DNA of 43,245 nucleotides, taken from assembly GCA_018266615.1 (NCBI GenBank), contig JAFEAB010000105.1, forward strand, positions 1-43,245, written 5' to 3'. This stretch comes from Bacteroidota bacterium (GTDB taxonomy: Bacteria > Bacteroidota > Bacteroidia > Chitinophagales > Chitinophagaceae). Position numbers and translations under genes: made by a program. The notes below the pieces were generated by a model. That model had not been told where the DNA came from. It saw only the letters and a list, made by a program, of their open reading frames with translations, and ran no database searches. Positions 9,158 to 17,568 of the stretch are shown here, in pieces; positions within the stretch are counted from its first letter, which is position 1; every line of letters starts with the position of its first letter.

Positions 9158-10390
9158 TTATTCCAGGCTTTTTGTAATGTATTTAGGTTGGGGCAGATTC
9201 CCTTCCCGGGTTCTTTTTGCTGCCAGCGAATTAATATTCAAAGGGTACAATGTTTGAGAAAAATTCTTATCCCAGCTATTTCCTAACCCATTCGTTTCAT
9301 CACCCCTGCGCGGAAACTTATCTGAAACTGATTTATTACCCAGGAATTGCTGACTTCGATGGGGGTGTATATAATCAAACATAAATCCGTAAGAACCATT
9401 GGATTGAGAAATATTATCTTTTAAAAGGAACCGAAAATCCCCCTTGTTTTGATCGAACCCAGATCCCCGGTTACCCGCTGCAATACAATGGGTGAGGATC
9501 CGGGTAACAGAATCCTTAAATGGATGGCTGTTGCTTTGAGGCCCCAATTTAAACCCATCTCCATCTCCAACAGGGATGAATGTACCTGGTTTAAAGCCAT
9601 TCCAAAAACTCCAACACCGATCAAAAAGGAAATCTCCATCCACTCCATATAAATCAAAACCATCATCGCTGATCCACCAGGCCCTGCACCCCCTGAAAAT
9701 ATTACCCCGGGCCTTGGTGCCGCCGGTACACTGAAACCCATTTGCATTGCTCCAATTTCCTCCCTGCGTATTGGGGTCCGAAAGATGGTGTGCATCACAA
9801 TTTAGAAATAGGTTTTCGTTGCTGTTTTCACCGATAATAAAACCATACCCTTCAAGGTGGTCTATTTCAACCTGTTCTATCAGGTTATGGGAGGCGTTTC
9901 GTAATTCCATACCCCTCGAGATCCCGGTTCCATTTCGAATTTGCTTTAGTCCGGTAATTCGTATACCCTTAAGATGCAGATAATTACAATTTTCAATCAG
10001 CAGGGCCGTGGGGTTGGGATAGGTAATATTTATTGACGAAAGGTTTAAAACGGGGGCCTCGCCCGGATAATTAAAAATAGATACAGCATTTTTGGAATTC
10101 CCGCTAATATTCAACAAATGATAAAAAATTGATTGTGAACCGGCATTTCCGTAATAGGTGCCTCCCCGAATAAATGCCGTATCTCCCGGTAATAACAGGC
10201 CCGATAATTTTTGCCAGCTTTGAAATGGTTGCCCCTTAGTGCCCGGGTTCAAATCATTTCCTTTGGGAGAAACAAAATAGGTTCTGCCATAATTTGGAAT
10301 AGCAATAAAATTAGATAGCAAAAAAAAGGCACAAAGAGGGAGAGAGTAAAAGGAGAGCCACTTTTTGGAATATAAATGTTCTTTTTTCAA
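9158..10390 (-). CDS. Stand-alone PL9-like right-handed beta-helix protein
   Basis: The 410-residue protein has a hydrophobic N-terminal segment (about 10-31) that looks like a signal peptide or anchor. It aligns along its whole length with residues 30-375 of the giant protein encoded downstream. Shared blocks include FIRGGTYY, RITGLKQ, LFLNCDAHHL, NANGFQCTGG, CRAWWISDDGFDLYG and GDGDGFK. The putative calcium ligands D242, D243 and D246 and the putative base K281 are all kept, as is the Asn at the fourth ligand position. It has no PKD-like repeats and no T9SS sorting domain, so it would be periplasmic or membrane-held rather than exported by T9SS. It is clearly a tandem duplicate of the head domain. 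The substrate is unknown. Confidence 0.8.
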   Translation of the reverse strand: MKKEHLYSKKWLSFYSLPLCAFFLLSNFIAIPNYGRTYFVSPKGNDLNPGTKGQPFQSWQKLSGLLLPGDTAFIRGGTYYGNAGSQSIFYHLLNISGNSKNAVSIFNYPGEAPVLNLSSINITYPNPTALLIENCNYLHLKGIRITGLKQIRNGTGISRGMELRNASHNLIEQVEIDHLEGYGFIIGENSNENLFLNCDAHHLSDPNTQGGNWSNANGFQCTGGTKARGNIFRGCRAWWISDDGFDLYGVDGDFLFDRCWSFWNGFKPGTFIPVGDGDGFKLGPQSNSHPFKDSVTRILTHCIAAGNRGSGFDQNKGDFRFLLKDNISQSNGSYGFMFDYIHPHRSQQFLGNKSVSDKFPRRGDETNGLGNSWDKNFSQTLYPLNINSLAAKRTREGNLPQPKYITKSLE

Positions 10391-10469
10391 TATGCAAGTG
10401 AAAGGTGCGAATTATTTATTGAAATAGGAAAATATTTATTGGAAATCCATTCAATTTCCCGCTTATTTG

Positions 10470-10502
10470 TTTGGCATTTCCCAAAGTTAAAATCTATCTT
10501 TG
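10470..10502 (+). promoter_or_regulatory. Bacteroidota-type promoter upstream of the giant T9SS protein
   Basis: TTTG at 10470-10473 and TATCTTTG at 10495-10502 match the -33/-7 consensus TTTG / TAnnTTTG with a 21-bp spacer. Transcription would begin shortly after 10505, upstream of the gene starting at 10621. Confidence 0.5.
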
Positions 10503-10620
10503 TAGCTTCTGAATACCTGATACTGAAACTACTCCTCCATCCTCAGAAATACCGGTGGTATATTTTTCCAAGTTTTTGAAAAGCTTTTCAACCTTGTTTA
10601 ATCACGCTAATTATATAGCC

Positions 10621-13600
10621 ATGTCGCTTAGATTTTTTACGCTGCGTTTTGCCAGGCAATTGATGGTTTTACTGCTGTTAAGTAGCAGCACCCTTTTATT
10701 TGCCCAAAACCGGATTGTTACCGAAAACCAAAACCCGGGAACACCGCAGGCTGTATGGGATGCCACCGATGGAGGAACTATTGAAGGTTTTGCGCAGGAG
10801 TTCACCGTGGAGCCAGGTAATACAGTTCACTTTAAAATTGATATTGCTTCGGGTTCTCCCGTTCCATATACCGTAAAAATTTATCGCATTGGTTGGTACC
10901 AGGGAAATGGAGCCCGGTTTATCGACGACCTGGGGAATTCTCTTACCGGTGGCATGATGCCTCCTGCAAACTACGATCCCGTTACTGGAATGACTGATTG
11001 CAATAACTGGCCGGTTGCTACTCAATGGACTGTTCCTTCCAATGCGATTCCCGGAGTTTATATTGCGAGAATGGATTGCCCCAGTGTAGGGGGTTCTGCC
11101 ATCCTGATATTTGTGGTGAAAGATCCTTCTACCAGTTTGAACTCTGATCTGTTATTTAAAACTTCAGATGCTACCTGGCAGGCTTACAATCCATACGGTG
11201 GAAATAGTTTTTATGTGGCTGGTATCCCGGTACCCGGATATATGCATGCTACCAAAATTAGCTATCAGCGTGTATTACATATGCGGGGCGATAAATCGAA
11301 TTTTTTCAACTCAGAGTACCCCATGATTCGCTGGCTCGAAAGAAACGGGTACGATGTAAGTTATACCACCGATCAGGATTTTTCAAAAGATAACACCCCA
11401 CTTACAACCTCCAACTGCAGGGTATTTCTATCTGTGGGTCATGACGAATACTGGTCTGCCGAATGTAGAAATAAAGTGGAAGCGGCCCGTGCCAGCGGCG
11501 TAAACCTTGCCTTTTTTAGTGGAAACGAAGTGTATTGGAAAACCCGTTGGGAAGATAATTTTCAAACCCTGGTTTGTTATAAAGAAGGCTCAATGGGTGA
11601 ACTGGGTTGTAATACCAAATGCGATCCATCACCAGATTGGACCGGATTATGGCGGGATGGATGTACGCCGGGGTATGCTCCTAATGATGGATGCAAACCC
11701 GAAGGAGCATTAACCGGGCAAATGAGTTGGACCCAATCCATTGGATCAATTAAAGTTCCCGATACATACAAACATCTCCGGTTCTGGAAGAATACAGCCG
11801 TGGAAAGCCTTCCCCCGGGAGGAACCTTAACCCTGCCTTATGGCACATTAGGGAATGAGTGGGATGATGAAAAGTTCACCGAAACCTATCCGGCACACCG
11901 TACTGTATTATCCAATACAACCCAAACCAGCCACGTTCATAAAATGTCGCTGTATCGCTACCCAAGTGGGGGCCTTGTTTTTGGTGCAGGTACGATGCAA
12001 TGGTCCTGGGGACTGGATGCCAATCACGATTTAAACGCTGCCACTCCTCCTGCTCAACCCGAAAGCCAGGATGTGCAACAGGCCACCATTAATCTTTTGT
12101 TTGACATGAATGCCGTTCCCGGTACCCTTCAGTCGAACCTGGTGATGCCTTCTGTATTAAATGATGTCCAGGCACCCACTTCCGTAATTGTTTCACCAAT
12201 TCATAACGCCAACGTTTCGGGAGGTTCCATTACCATTTCAGGTACATCTGCCGATAATGGCGGGGGCGCATTGGGCGGTGTGGAAGTTTCTGTGGATGGA
12301 GGATCCACCTGGCATATTGCTTCGGGATACGAAAACTGGTCCTATACTTTCTCTCCTTCCGGATATGGCACCATTAATATCCAGGTAAGGGCCTGGGATG
12401 AGTTTGGAAATGTAGAAACGGTAGGGACATTGCCTTCAGCCAATTCTATAGCAATAAACCTTACCGGTCCATTTAATTATTCCGTATTCAACGATACCTA
12501 TCCTCAGCAGCCGCCTGTATTTTATACAGGAGGACCACTGGAGTTGGGAATGAAATTCAGGAGTTCTATTCCCGGGTATATTACCGGATTTAAATATTAT
12601 AAAGGCGCCGATGTAACGGGAACGCATATAGGCCACTTATGGGATATCAATGGAAACCTGCTGTCCACTGAAACGTTCACTAACGAAACTTCTTCAGGAT
12701 GGCAAACAGTCTCCTTGTCCACCCCGGTGCTTATCCAACCCAATACTACTTATGTGGTATCCTATTTCAGCAGTTCTGGTGATTTTGAAAAGACAGATCC
12801 TTTCTTTACGCAATCCATTCAAAATGGATACCTCACCGGTCTTGCTTCGGGTATTGATGGAGGGAATGGACTTTATGAGTACAGTAGCACCCCCGCTTTC
12901 CCTACCGGCACAAGCGGAACAAGTAATTATTGGGTGGATGTGGTGATGACGCCCTCCGACCAAACCCCTCCTACCGTGGTTACTACAAGCCCGGCTAACG
13001 GAGCTACGGATGTGAATCTTAACGTACCCGTGATTGCCAACTTCTCCGAAGTAGTTGATCCCGCAAGCGTTACTAATTTAACAGCATACATTACTGGCCC
13101 GGGTAATTCGGTTGTACCTGCCACCGTTACCGTAAATGGTGCGGATGTTACCATAACACCCAACTCGCCTCTTGGAATTGTAACTACTTATACGGTTACA
13201 CTCGAAGGCGGGTTAACTCCACCCCAGATTAAAGACATTTCGGGTAATGCCCTGGCGGCCGATTATACCTGGAGTTTCACCACCGGCGGACTTACAGCGC
13301 CTCAGGTTACCGGAAATCCTTCTAATGCTTCTACCTGTTCAAATGCTCCGGTTAGCTTCACTTCTACGGCAACAGGTATCCCTACGCCAACCGTTCAGTG
13401 GCAATATAGTTCAGATGGGGGCGTTACATGGAATAATATTTTGGGAGCCATTTCGGGTACCTATACCTTTACAGCGCAATCTGCGGATAATGGTAACAGT
13501 TATCATGCAGTTTGGACCAATAGTGAAGGAACTGCCACTTCTGACCCGGCTACTCTTACCGTAGCGGCAACTATTTCAGCTACCATTGCTGCCGTTAATG

Positions 13601-16389
13601 CTAATATTTGTCCGGGCGACCCGTTACAGTTGCAATTAACTTCGGCAACAGGGGTGTCCCCTTTCTCTCTAACTATTAATTCGCAGGTTTATAATAATAT
13701 ATCAGTTAACCAGATATTCAGTGCAGTACTCGGAGCAGAAAATATCTTCGGGCCTTCCGATATCCCGGCTGAATTAATTCATGCGGATGCCGGCCCACTC
13801 GAGGTCGGTGTAAGGTTTAAAGCAACCGCAAATGGCGTAATTAAAGGTATCCGGTTTTATAAAGGAGGTGTTGCTAACGGTGGTACTCATATTGGTAACC
13901 TCTGGACAACCAGTGGTACGCTTCTGGGCACAGCCACTTTTTCAGGAGAAACGAACTCCGGATGGCAGGAAGTGTATTTTTCAACCCCTGTTTCTGTTAC
14001 TGCAAATACGGCATACATCGCCTCTTACTTTTTACCACAGGGGAACTATTCGAAGAGTGGTGGATTTTTTGGATCTTCCGATTTCACCAATGGCCAGCAC
14101 CTGATTGCACCTCAAAGCGCACCCGGAGAGGCCAACGGTTTATATGTTTACACCGCTACAAGCGCCCTCCCAACAGAAGATGCATTTTCAACAAATTATT
14201 GGGTTGATGTTATTTACGCACCCCTGGTAACCGGATCTACTACCTTTAATCTTACCAATATTGTTGCTGCTAACGGTTGTACGCTATCCGGAAACCCCAT
14301 CAGTAGTGCTTCCATTAATGTTAGCCCAACCGTTTCTGCAGGAATCGTGTCGGGAACCTCACCGCTATGTATTGGAGGAACAACCTTATATTCAACTACA
14401 GGTGATGCAGGTGGAACATGGAGCAGCTCCAATACGGGAGTTGCTACGGTAAATCCAACCACAGGTGCGGTTATTGCTGTTGGTGCTGGTACAACAAATA
14501 TCATTTATACCGTGAATGGCTGTTCAGGGCCTGCAACTGCAAATCAACCTTTAACGGTAGATCCATCAGCGAATGCAGGTACAGTTTCCGGTGCTGCGAA
14601 TGTATGTATTGGAGCTACATCAAATTATACATCGAATGGTGACGCCGGAGGAGCGTGGAGCAGTTCGAATACGGCTGCCGCTACGATCAATGCCACTACG
14701 GGCGAACTGACTGCTATTGCAGCAGGAACCACAACCCTTACCTATACGGTATCGGTGGGCTGCGGTGCGCCGGTAACATCTAATATAAGTGTTACGGTAG
14801 ATCCATCAGCGAATGCAGGTACAGTATCCGGCGCTGCGAATGTATGTATTGGAGCTACATCCAATTATACATCGAATGGTGATGCGGGAGGCGCATGGAG
14901 CAGTTCGAATACGGCTGCTGCTACAATCAATGCCACTACGGGTGAGCTGACTGCTATTGCAGCAGGAACCACAACCCTTACCTATACGGTATCGGCGGGC
15001 TGCGGTGCACCGGTAACATCTAATCTAAGTGTTACGGTTGGTGCGGCAGTTAGTGCGGGTAATGTAACCGGCACAAGCACTTTGTGTGTAGGAAACACGG
15101 CGGTATTTACCAGCAATGGAACTTCAGGAGGAGCGTGGAGCAGTTCGAATACGGCTGCTGCCACAGTAAATGCTACTACCGGGGAAGTGAATGCAATTGC
15201 GGCCGGTTCTGCAGATATCAATTATGTAATTTCCGGTTGTAATGGTACTCAAACTGCTACACTAACGGTAACGGTAAACAGTTTATCAGGTTCACTAGCC
15301 GGCACCCCGGGTGGTGGACAGGAATGCAGAACTTTAACAATGGGAGTTTCGGGTACCACATTTACGGATGCTTCCTGTAAAACAATCGCAACCATTATAC
15401 CTTCGGGTCTTGCACCGGTATCCGGAAGTGTAAACTCTTGTGTTACTATCGATGCCACAGTTCAATTCTTTATGGGCAATCCGTATGTTCAACGTCATTA
15501 TGATATTGAACCTGCAACAGATCCGTCCGGTTCCACTGCAACGGTTAAGCTATATTATACCCAGGCAGAATTTGATGCATATAATTTGGCTCGGGGTATC
15601 CAACCTGCTTTACCTGTAGGGCCTTCCGATGTAACAGGTATTGCTAATCTTTTGATTACTCAGTACCATGGTACCGGTAATGCCCCGGGCAACTATTCTG
15701 GTAATGCGGTTTTAATTAATCCGGCGGATGCCAACATCGTATGGAATGCAATTACCAGTCTTTGGGAAGTAAGTTTTGATGTGGTTGGATTTAGCGGCTT
15801 CTATGCTTATACAAGCCTCTCCAATGTTCCGTTACCTATCACATTGTTAAGTTTTGATGGAAAGAACGCAGGGCAGGTGAATGTATTGAGTTGGTCCACT
15901 TCCTCGGAGCAGAATAGTGACCATTTTGAGCTGGAACGTAGCTTGGACGGTTTGCATTTCGACCAGGTGGCCGTTATTGCTGCCGCAGGAAACAGCGCTA
16001 CCGTAAGGCAATACCGGAAAGAGGATAATATTGCCGGAATCAGCAGCCACATTTTCTACTACCGTTTAAAGATGGTAGACATTAATGGTTCAGCTAAGTA
16101 TAGTTCCATAGTTGTACTTCGCACAAATCATAAAGGAATTTATGTAACCGCTACGCCTAATCCTTTTACCGATGTGTTAAGGGTAAATATTAATTCTGAT
16201 AAGCAGGATAATGTGAAAATTCTCATTACCGATGTAAGTGGCCGCAAACTGATTCAGAAAAAAGAGGTGCTTATTGAAGGCAGCAATACGTTCAGGTTAA
16301 ATGAGTTTACCAATATGTCGGGAGGAGTTTACTTCCTGCATATAATTACCTCTACGGGTACTGAGGCGTTGAGGGTAGTAAAACAATAA
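10621..16389 (+). CDS. Giant T9SS-secreted multidomain protein with dimethylformamidase-beta-like head
   Basis: I chose the ATG at 10621 (1922 residues) because it opens directly into a signal peptide ending LLFAQ at about residue 29; the in-frame ATG at 10555 would add 22 residues ahead of it. In order: a head of about residues 30-500 resembling the C-terminal region of N,N-dimethylformamidase beta subunits (YRIGWYQGNGAR, VGHDEYWS with H274, FFSGNEVYWK); an Ig-like domain (520-610); a DUF4082-like domain (617-777); a Big_5-like domain (779-890, TSPANGATDV); an Ig-like domain (893-982); a second DUF4082-like domain (1037-1199); four Ig/Big2-like repeats (1237-1553, theme GAWSSSNTAAATIN); an unassigned part; an Fn3-like domain common before sorting signals (LPITLLSFDGK); and a T9SS type A domain (TPNPFTDVLRV to the end). 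It is a secreted or surface protein. The enzymatic activity of the head is unproven; DMFA2-like heads are annotated from similarity only. Confidence 0.8.
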   Translation: MSLRFFTLRFARQLMVLLLLSSSTLLFAQNRIVTENQNPGTPQAVWDATDGGTIEGFAQEFTVEPGNTVHFKIDIASGSPVPYTVKIYRIGWYQGNGARFIDDLGNSLTGGMMPPANYDPVTGMTDCNNWPVATQWTVPSNAIPGVYIARMDCPSVGGSAILIFVVKDPSTSLNSDLLFKTSDATWQAYNPYGGNSFYVAGIPVPGYMHATKISYQRVLHMRGDKSNFFNSEYPMIRWLERNGYDVSYTTDQDFSKDNTPLTTSNCRVFLSVGHDEYWSAECRNKVEAARASGVNLAFFSGNEVYWKTRWEDNFQTLVCYKEGSMGELGCNTKCDPSPDWTGLWRDGCTPGYAPNDGCKPEGALTGQMSWTQSIGSIKVPDTYKHLRFWKNTAVESLPPGGTLTLPYGTLGNEWDDEKFTETYPAHRTVLSNTTQTSHVHKMSLYRYPSGGLVFGAGTMQWSWGLDANHDLNAATPPAQPESQDVQQATINLLFDMNAVPGTLQSNLVMPSVLNDVQAPTSVIVSPIHNANVSGGSITISGTSADNGGGALGGVEVSVDGGSTWHIASGYENWSYTFSPSGYGTINIQVRAWDEFGNVETVGTLPSANSIAINLTGPFNYSVFNDTYPQQPPVFYTGGPLELGMKFRSSIPGYITGFKYYKGADVTGTHIGHLWDINGNLLSTETFTNETSSGWQTVSLSTPVLIQPNTTYVVSYFSSSGDFEKTDPFFTQSIQNGYLTGLASGIDGGNGLYEYSSTPAFPTGTSGTSNYWVDVVMTPSDQTPPTVVTTSPANGATDVNLNVPVIANFSEVVDPASVTNLTAYITGPGNSVVPATVTVNGADVTITPNSPLGIVTTYTVTLEGGLTPPQIKDISGNALAADYTWSFTTGGLTAPQVTGNPSNASTCSNAPVSFTSTATGIPTPTVQWQYSSDGGVTWNNILGAISGTYTFTAQSADNGNSYHAVWTNSEGTATSDPATLTVAATISATIAAVNANICPGDPLQLQLTSATGVSPFSLTINSQVYNNISVNQIFSAVLGAENIFGPSDIPAELIHADAGPLEVGVRFKATANGVIKGIRFYKGGVANGGTHIGNLWTTSGTLLGTATFSGETNSGWQEVYFSTPVSVTANTAYIASYFLPQGNYSKSGGFFGSSDFTNGQHLIAPQSAPGEANGLYVYTATSALPTEDAFSTNYWVDVIYAPLVTGSTTFNLTNIVAANGCTLSGNPISSASINVSPTVSAGIVSGTSPLCIGGTTLYSTTGDAGGTWSSSNTGVATVNPTTGAVIAVGAGTTNIIYTVNGCSGPATANQPLTVDPSANAGTVSGAANVCIGATSNYTSNGDAGGAWSSSNTAAATINATTGELTAIAAGTTTLTYTVSVGCGAPVTSNISVTVDPSANAGTVSGAANVCIGATSNYTSNGDAGGAWSSSNTAAATINATTGELTAIAAGTTTLTYTVSAGCGAPVTSNLSVTVGAAVSAGNVTGTSTLCVGNTAVFTSNGTSGGAWSSSNTAAATVNATTGEVNAIAAGSADINYVISGCNGTQTATLTVTVNSLSGSLAGTPGGGQECRTLTMGVSGTTFTDASCKTIATIIPSGLAPVSGSVNSCVTIDATVQFFMGNPYVQRHYDIEPATDPSGSTATVKLYYTQAEFDAYNLARGIQPALPVGPSDVTGIANLLITQYHGTGNAPGNYSGNAVLINPADANIVWNAITSLWEVSFDVVGFSGFYAYTSLSNVPLPITLLSFDGKNAGQVNVLSWSTSSEQNSDHFELERSLDGLHFDQVAVIAAAGNSATVRQYRKEDNIAGISSHIFYYRLKMVDINGSAKYSSIVVLRTNHKGIYVTATPNPFTDVLRVNINSDKQDNVKILITDVSGRKLIQKKEVLIEGSNTFRLNEFTNMSGGVYFLHIITSTGTEALRVVKQ
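14562..15041 (+). repeat. Tandem 240-bp near-identical duplication
   Basis: Units at about 14562-14801 and 14802-15041 have an exact 240-bp period (80 codons) and are nearly identical, starting with GATCCATCAGCGAATGCAGG. They encode the second and third Ig/Big2-like repeats. The first and fourth repeats are recognisable but diverged. Confidence 0.85.
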
Positions 16390-16408
16390 TTGAATCAACC
16401 TGCCTGAT

Positions 16409-16442
16409 AAATCCCGCAGTTTTTAACTGCGGGATTTTTTTT
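16409..16442 (+). terminator. Intrinsic terminator after the giant T9SS gene
   Basis: A 13-bp perfect stem AAATCCCGCAGTT / AACTGCGGGATTT with a 3-nt loop is followed by a T-run. It begins 19 bp after the stop codon. Confidence 0.9.
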
Positions 16443-16466
16443 ACAGCTTCCCGAAATAAAAATTTT

Positions 16467-16474
16467 TATTTTTG
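16467..16474 (+). promoter_or_regulatory. -7 promoter element (TATTTTTG)
   Basis: A perfect TAnnTTTG match lies 20 bp before the start codon of the deoxyhypusine-synthase-like gene and just after the preceding terminator. No TTTG is seen at the expected -33 distance. Confidence 0.45.
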
Positions 16475-16494
16475 CCATCCTAAAATCAATCAAT

Positions 16495-17469
16495 ATGGCA
16501 AAGGGACCTGTCTCCACCTATATCGAACAGCATTATCGGCATTTTAATGCGGCTGCGCTGATGGATGCGGCAAAGGGATATGTAACGCACCTCGATGAAG
16601 GGGGCAAAATGATGATTACCCTTGCTGGGGCAATGAGCACGGCAGAATTGGGCCTGAGCCTTGCAGAAATGATACGGCAGGATAAGGTTTCCATCATCAG
16701 TTGTACCGGAGCAAATCTTGAGGAAGATATTATGAACCTGGTGGCGCACAGCCATTATAAAAGGGTTCCTCATTACCGCGACCTGAGCCCTAAAGAAGAA
16801 TGGGACCTTCTTGAAAATCATTACAACCGGGTTACAGATACCTGTATTCCCGAAGAAGAAGCCTTTCGCAGGTTACAGCAACATATTCATAAAATATGGA
16901 AAGAAGCAAATGATAAAGGGGAACGTTATTTCCCGCATGAATATATGTATAAAATGCTGTTGAGTGGGGTGTTGGAACAGTATTATGAAATTGATCCAAA
17001 GAATAGTTGGATGCTTGCAGCGGCAGAGAAGAATCTTCCCATTGTAGTGCCGGGATGGGAAGACAGTACCATGGGAAATATTTTCGCCTCCTATGTAATT
17101 AAGAAAGAGTTAAACGCCTCCACCATGAAGAGTGGTATCGAATATATGGTGTGGCTCGCCGATTGGTACCGGAACAATTCTGCAGGAAAAGGGGTTGGTT
17201 TTTTCCAAATTGGCGGTGGCATTGCCGGCGATTTTCCCATTTGTGTGGTACCCATGATGTATCAGGATCTGGAATGGCATGATGTTCCTTTCTGGAGTTA
17301 TTTCTGTCAGATTTCGGATTCTACCACCTCTTATGGATCCTATTCGGGTGCGGTACCTAATGAGAAAATTACGTGGGGAAAGTTGGATATCCATACTCCC
17401 AAATATATTGTTGAGAGCGACGCCACGATTGTGGCTCCACTCATTTTTGCTTGGATACTGGGTTGGTAG
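16495..17469 (+). CDS. Deoxyhypusine synthase-like protein
   Basis: The 324-residue protein has the NAD-dependent fold signature of the deoxyhypusine synthase family: MMITLAGAMSTAELG, SCTGANLEEDIMN, FFQIGGGIAGDFP, and near the C-terminus ITWGKLDIH followed by ESDATIVAPLIFAWIL. K296 in WGKL aligns with the catalytic lysine of the eukaryotic enzyme (K329, AVSWGKI). The GGGxxKHH substrate segment of the eukaryotic enzyme is replaced here by GGGIAGDF. Bacteria lack eIF5A, so the classical substrate is absent. Family relatives act on or make polyamines (for example homospermidine synthases), so a polyamine aminobutyltransferase is the reasonable guess. It is flanked by its own promoter-like element and terminator, so it is probably monocistronic. 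Confidence 0.85.
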   Translation: MAKGPVSTYIEQHYRHFNAAALMDAAKGYVTHLDEGGKMMITLAGAMSTAELGLSLAEMIRQDKVSIISCTGANLEEDIMNLVAHSHYKRVPHYRDLSPKEEWDLLENHYNRVTDTCIPEEEAFRRLQQHIHKIWKEANDKGERYFPHEYMYKMLLSGVLEQYYEIDPKNSWMLAAAEKNLPIVVPGWEDSTMGNIFASYVIKKELNASTMKSGIEYMVWLADWYRNNSAGKGVGFFQIGGGIAGDFPICVVPMMYQDLEWHDVPFWSYFCQISDSTTSYGSYSGAVPNEKITWGKLDIHTPKYIVESDATIVAPLIFAWILGW

Positions 17470-17490
17470 TCAGATTGCTTGAAATTTTGC

Positions 17491-17517
17491 AAGCGGGGGT
17501 TGCCCCGCTTTTGTTTT
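17491..17517 (+). terminator. Intrinsic terminator after the deoxyhypusine synthase-like gene
   Basis: An 8-bp GC-rich stem AAGCGGGG / CCCCGCTT with a GTTG loop is followed by TTGTTTTTG. It starts 21 bp after the stop codon. Confidence 0.85.
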
Positions 17518-17547
17518 TGTAATGGTTAGATCCGGGTTTTCCTTGTT

Positions 17548-17555
17548 TAACTTTG
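17548..17555 (+). promoter_or_regulatory. -7 promoter element (TAACTTTG)
   Basis: A perfect TAnnTTTG match ends 13 bp before the ATG of the M1 peptidase. Transcription starting about 5-7 bp downstream would leave a leader of fewer than 10 nt. Confidence 0.45.
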
Positions 17556-17568
17556 TAAAAAATCATCT

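Noticed and set aside
10555..10620. Upstream ATG for the T9SS giant
   Set aside because: It would bury the signal peptide behind 22 extra residues. The ATG at 10621 starts a normal signal peptide.
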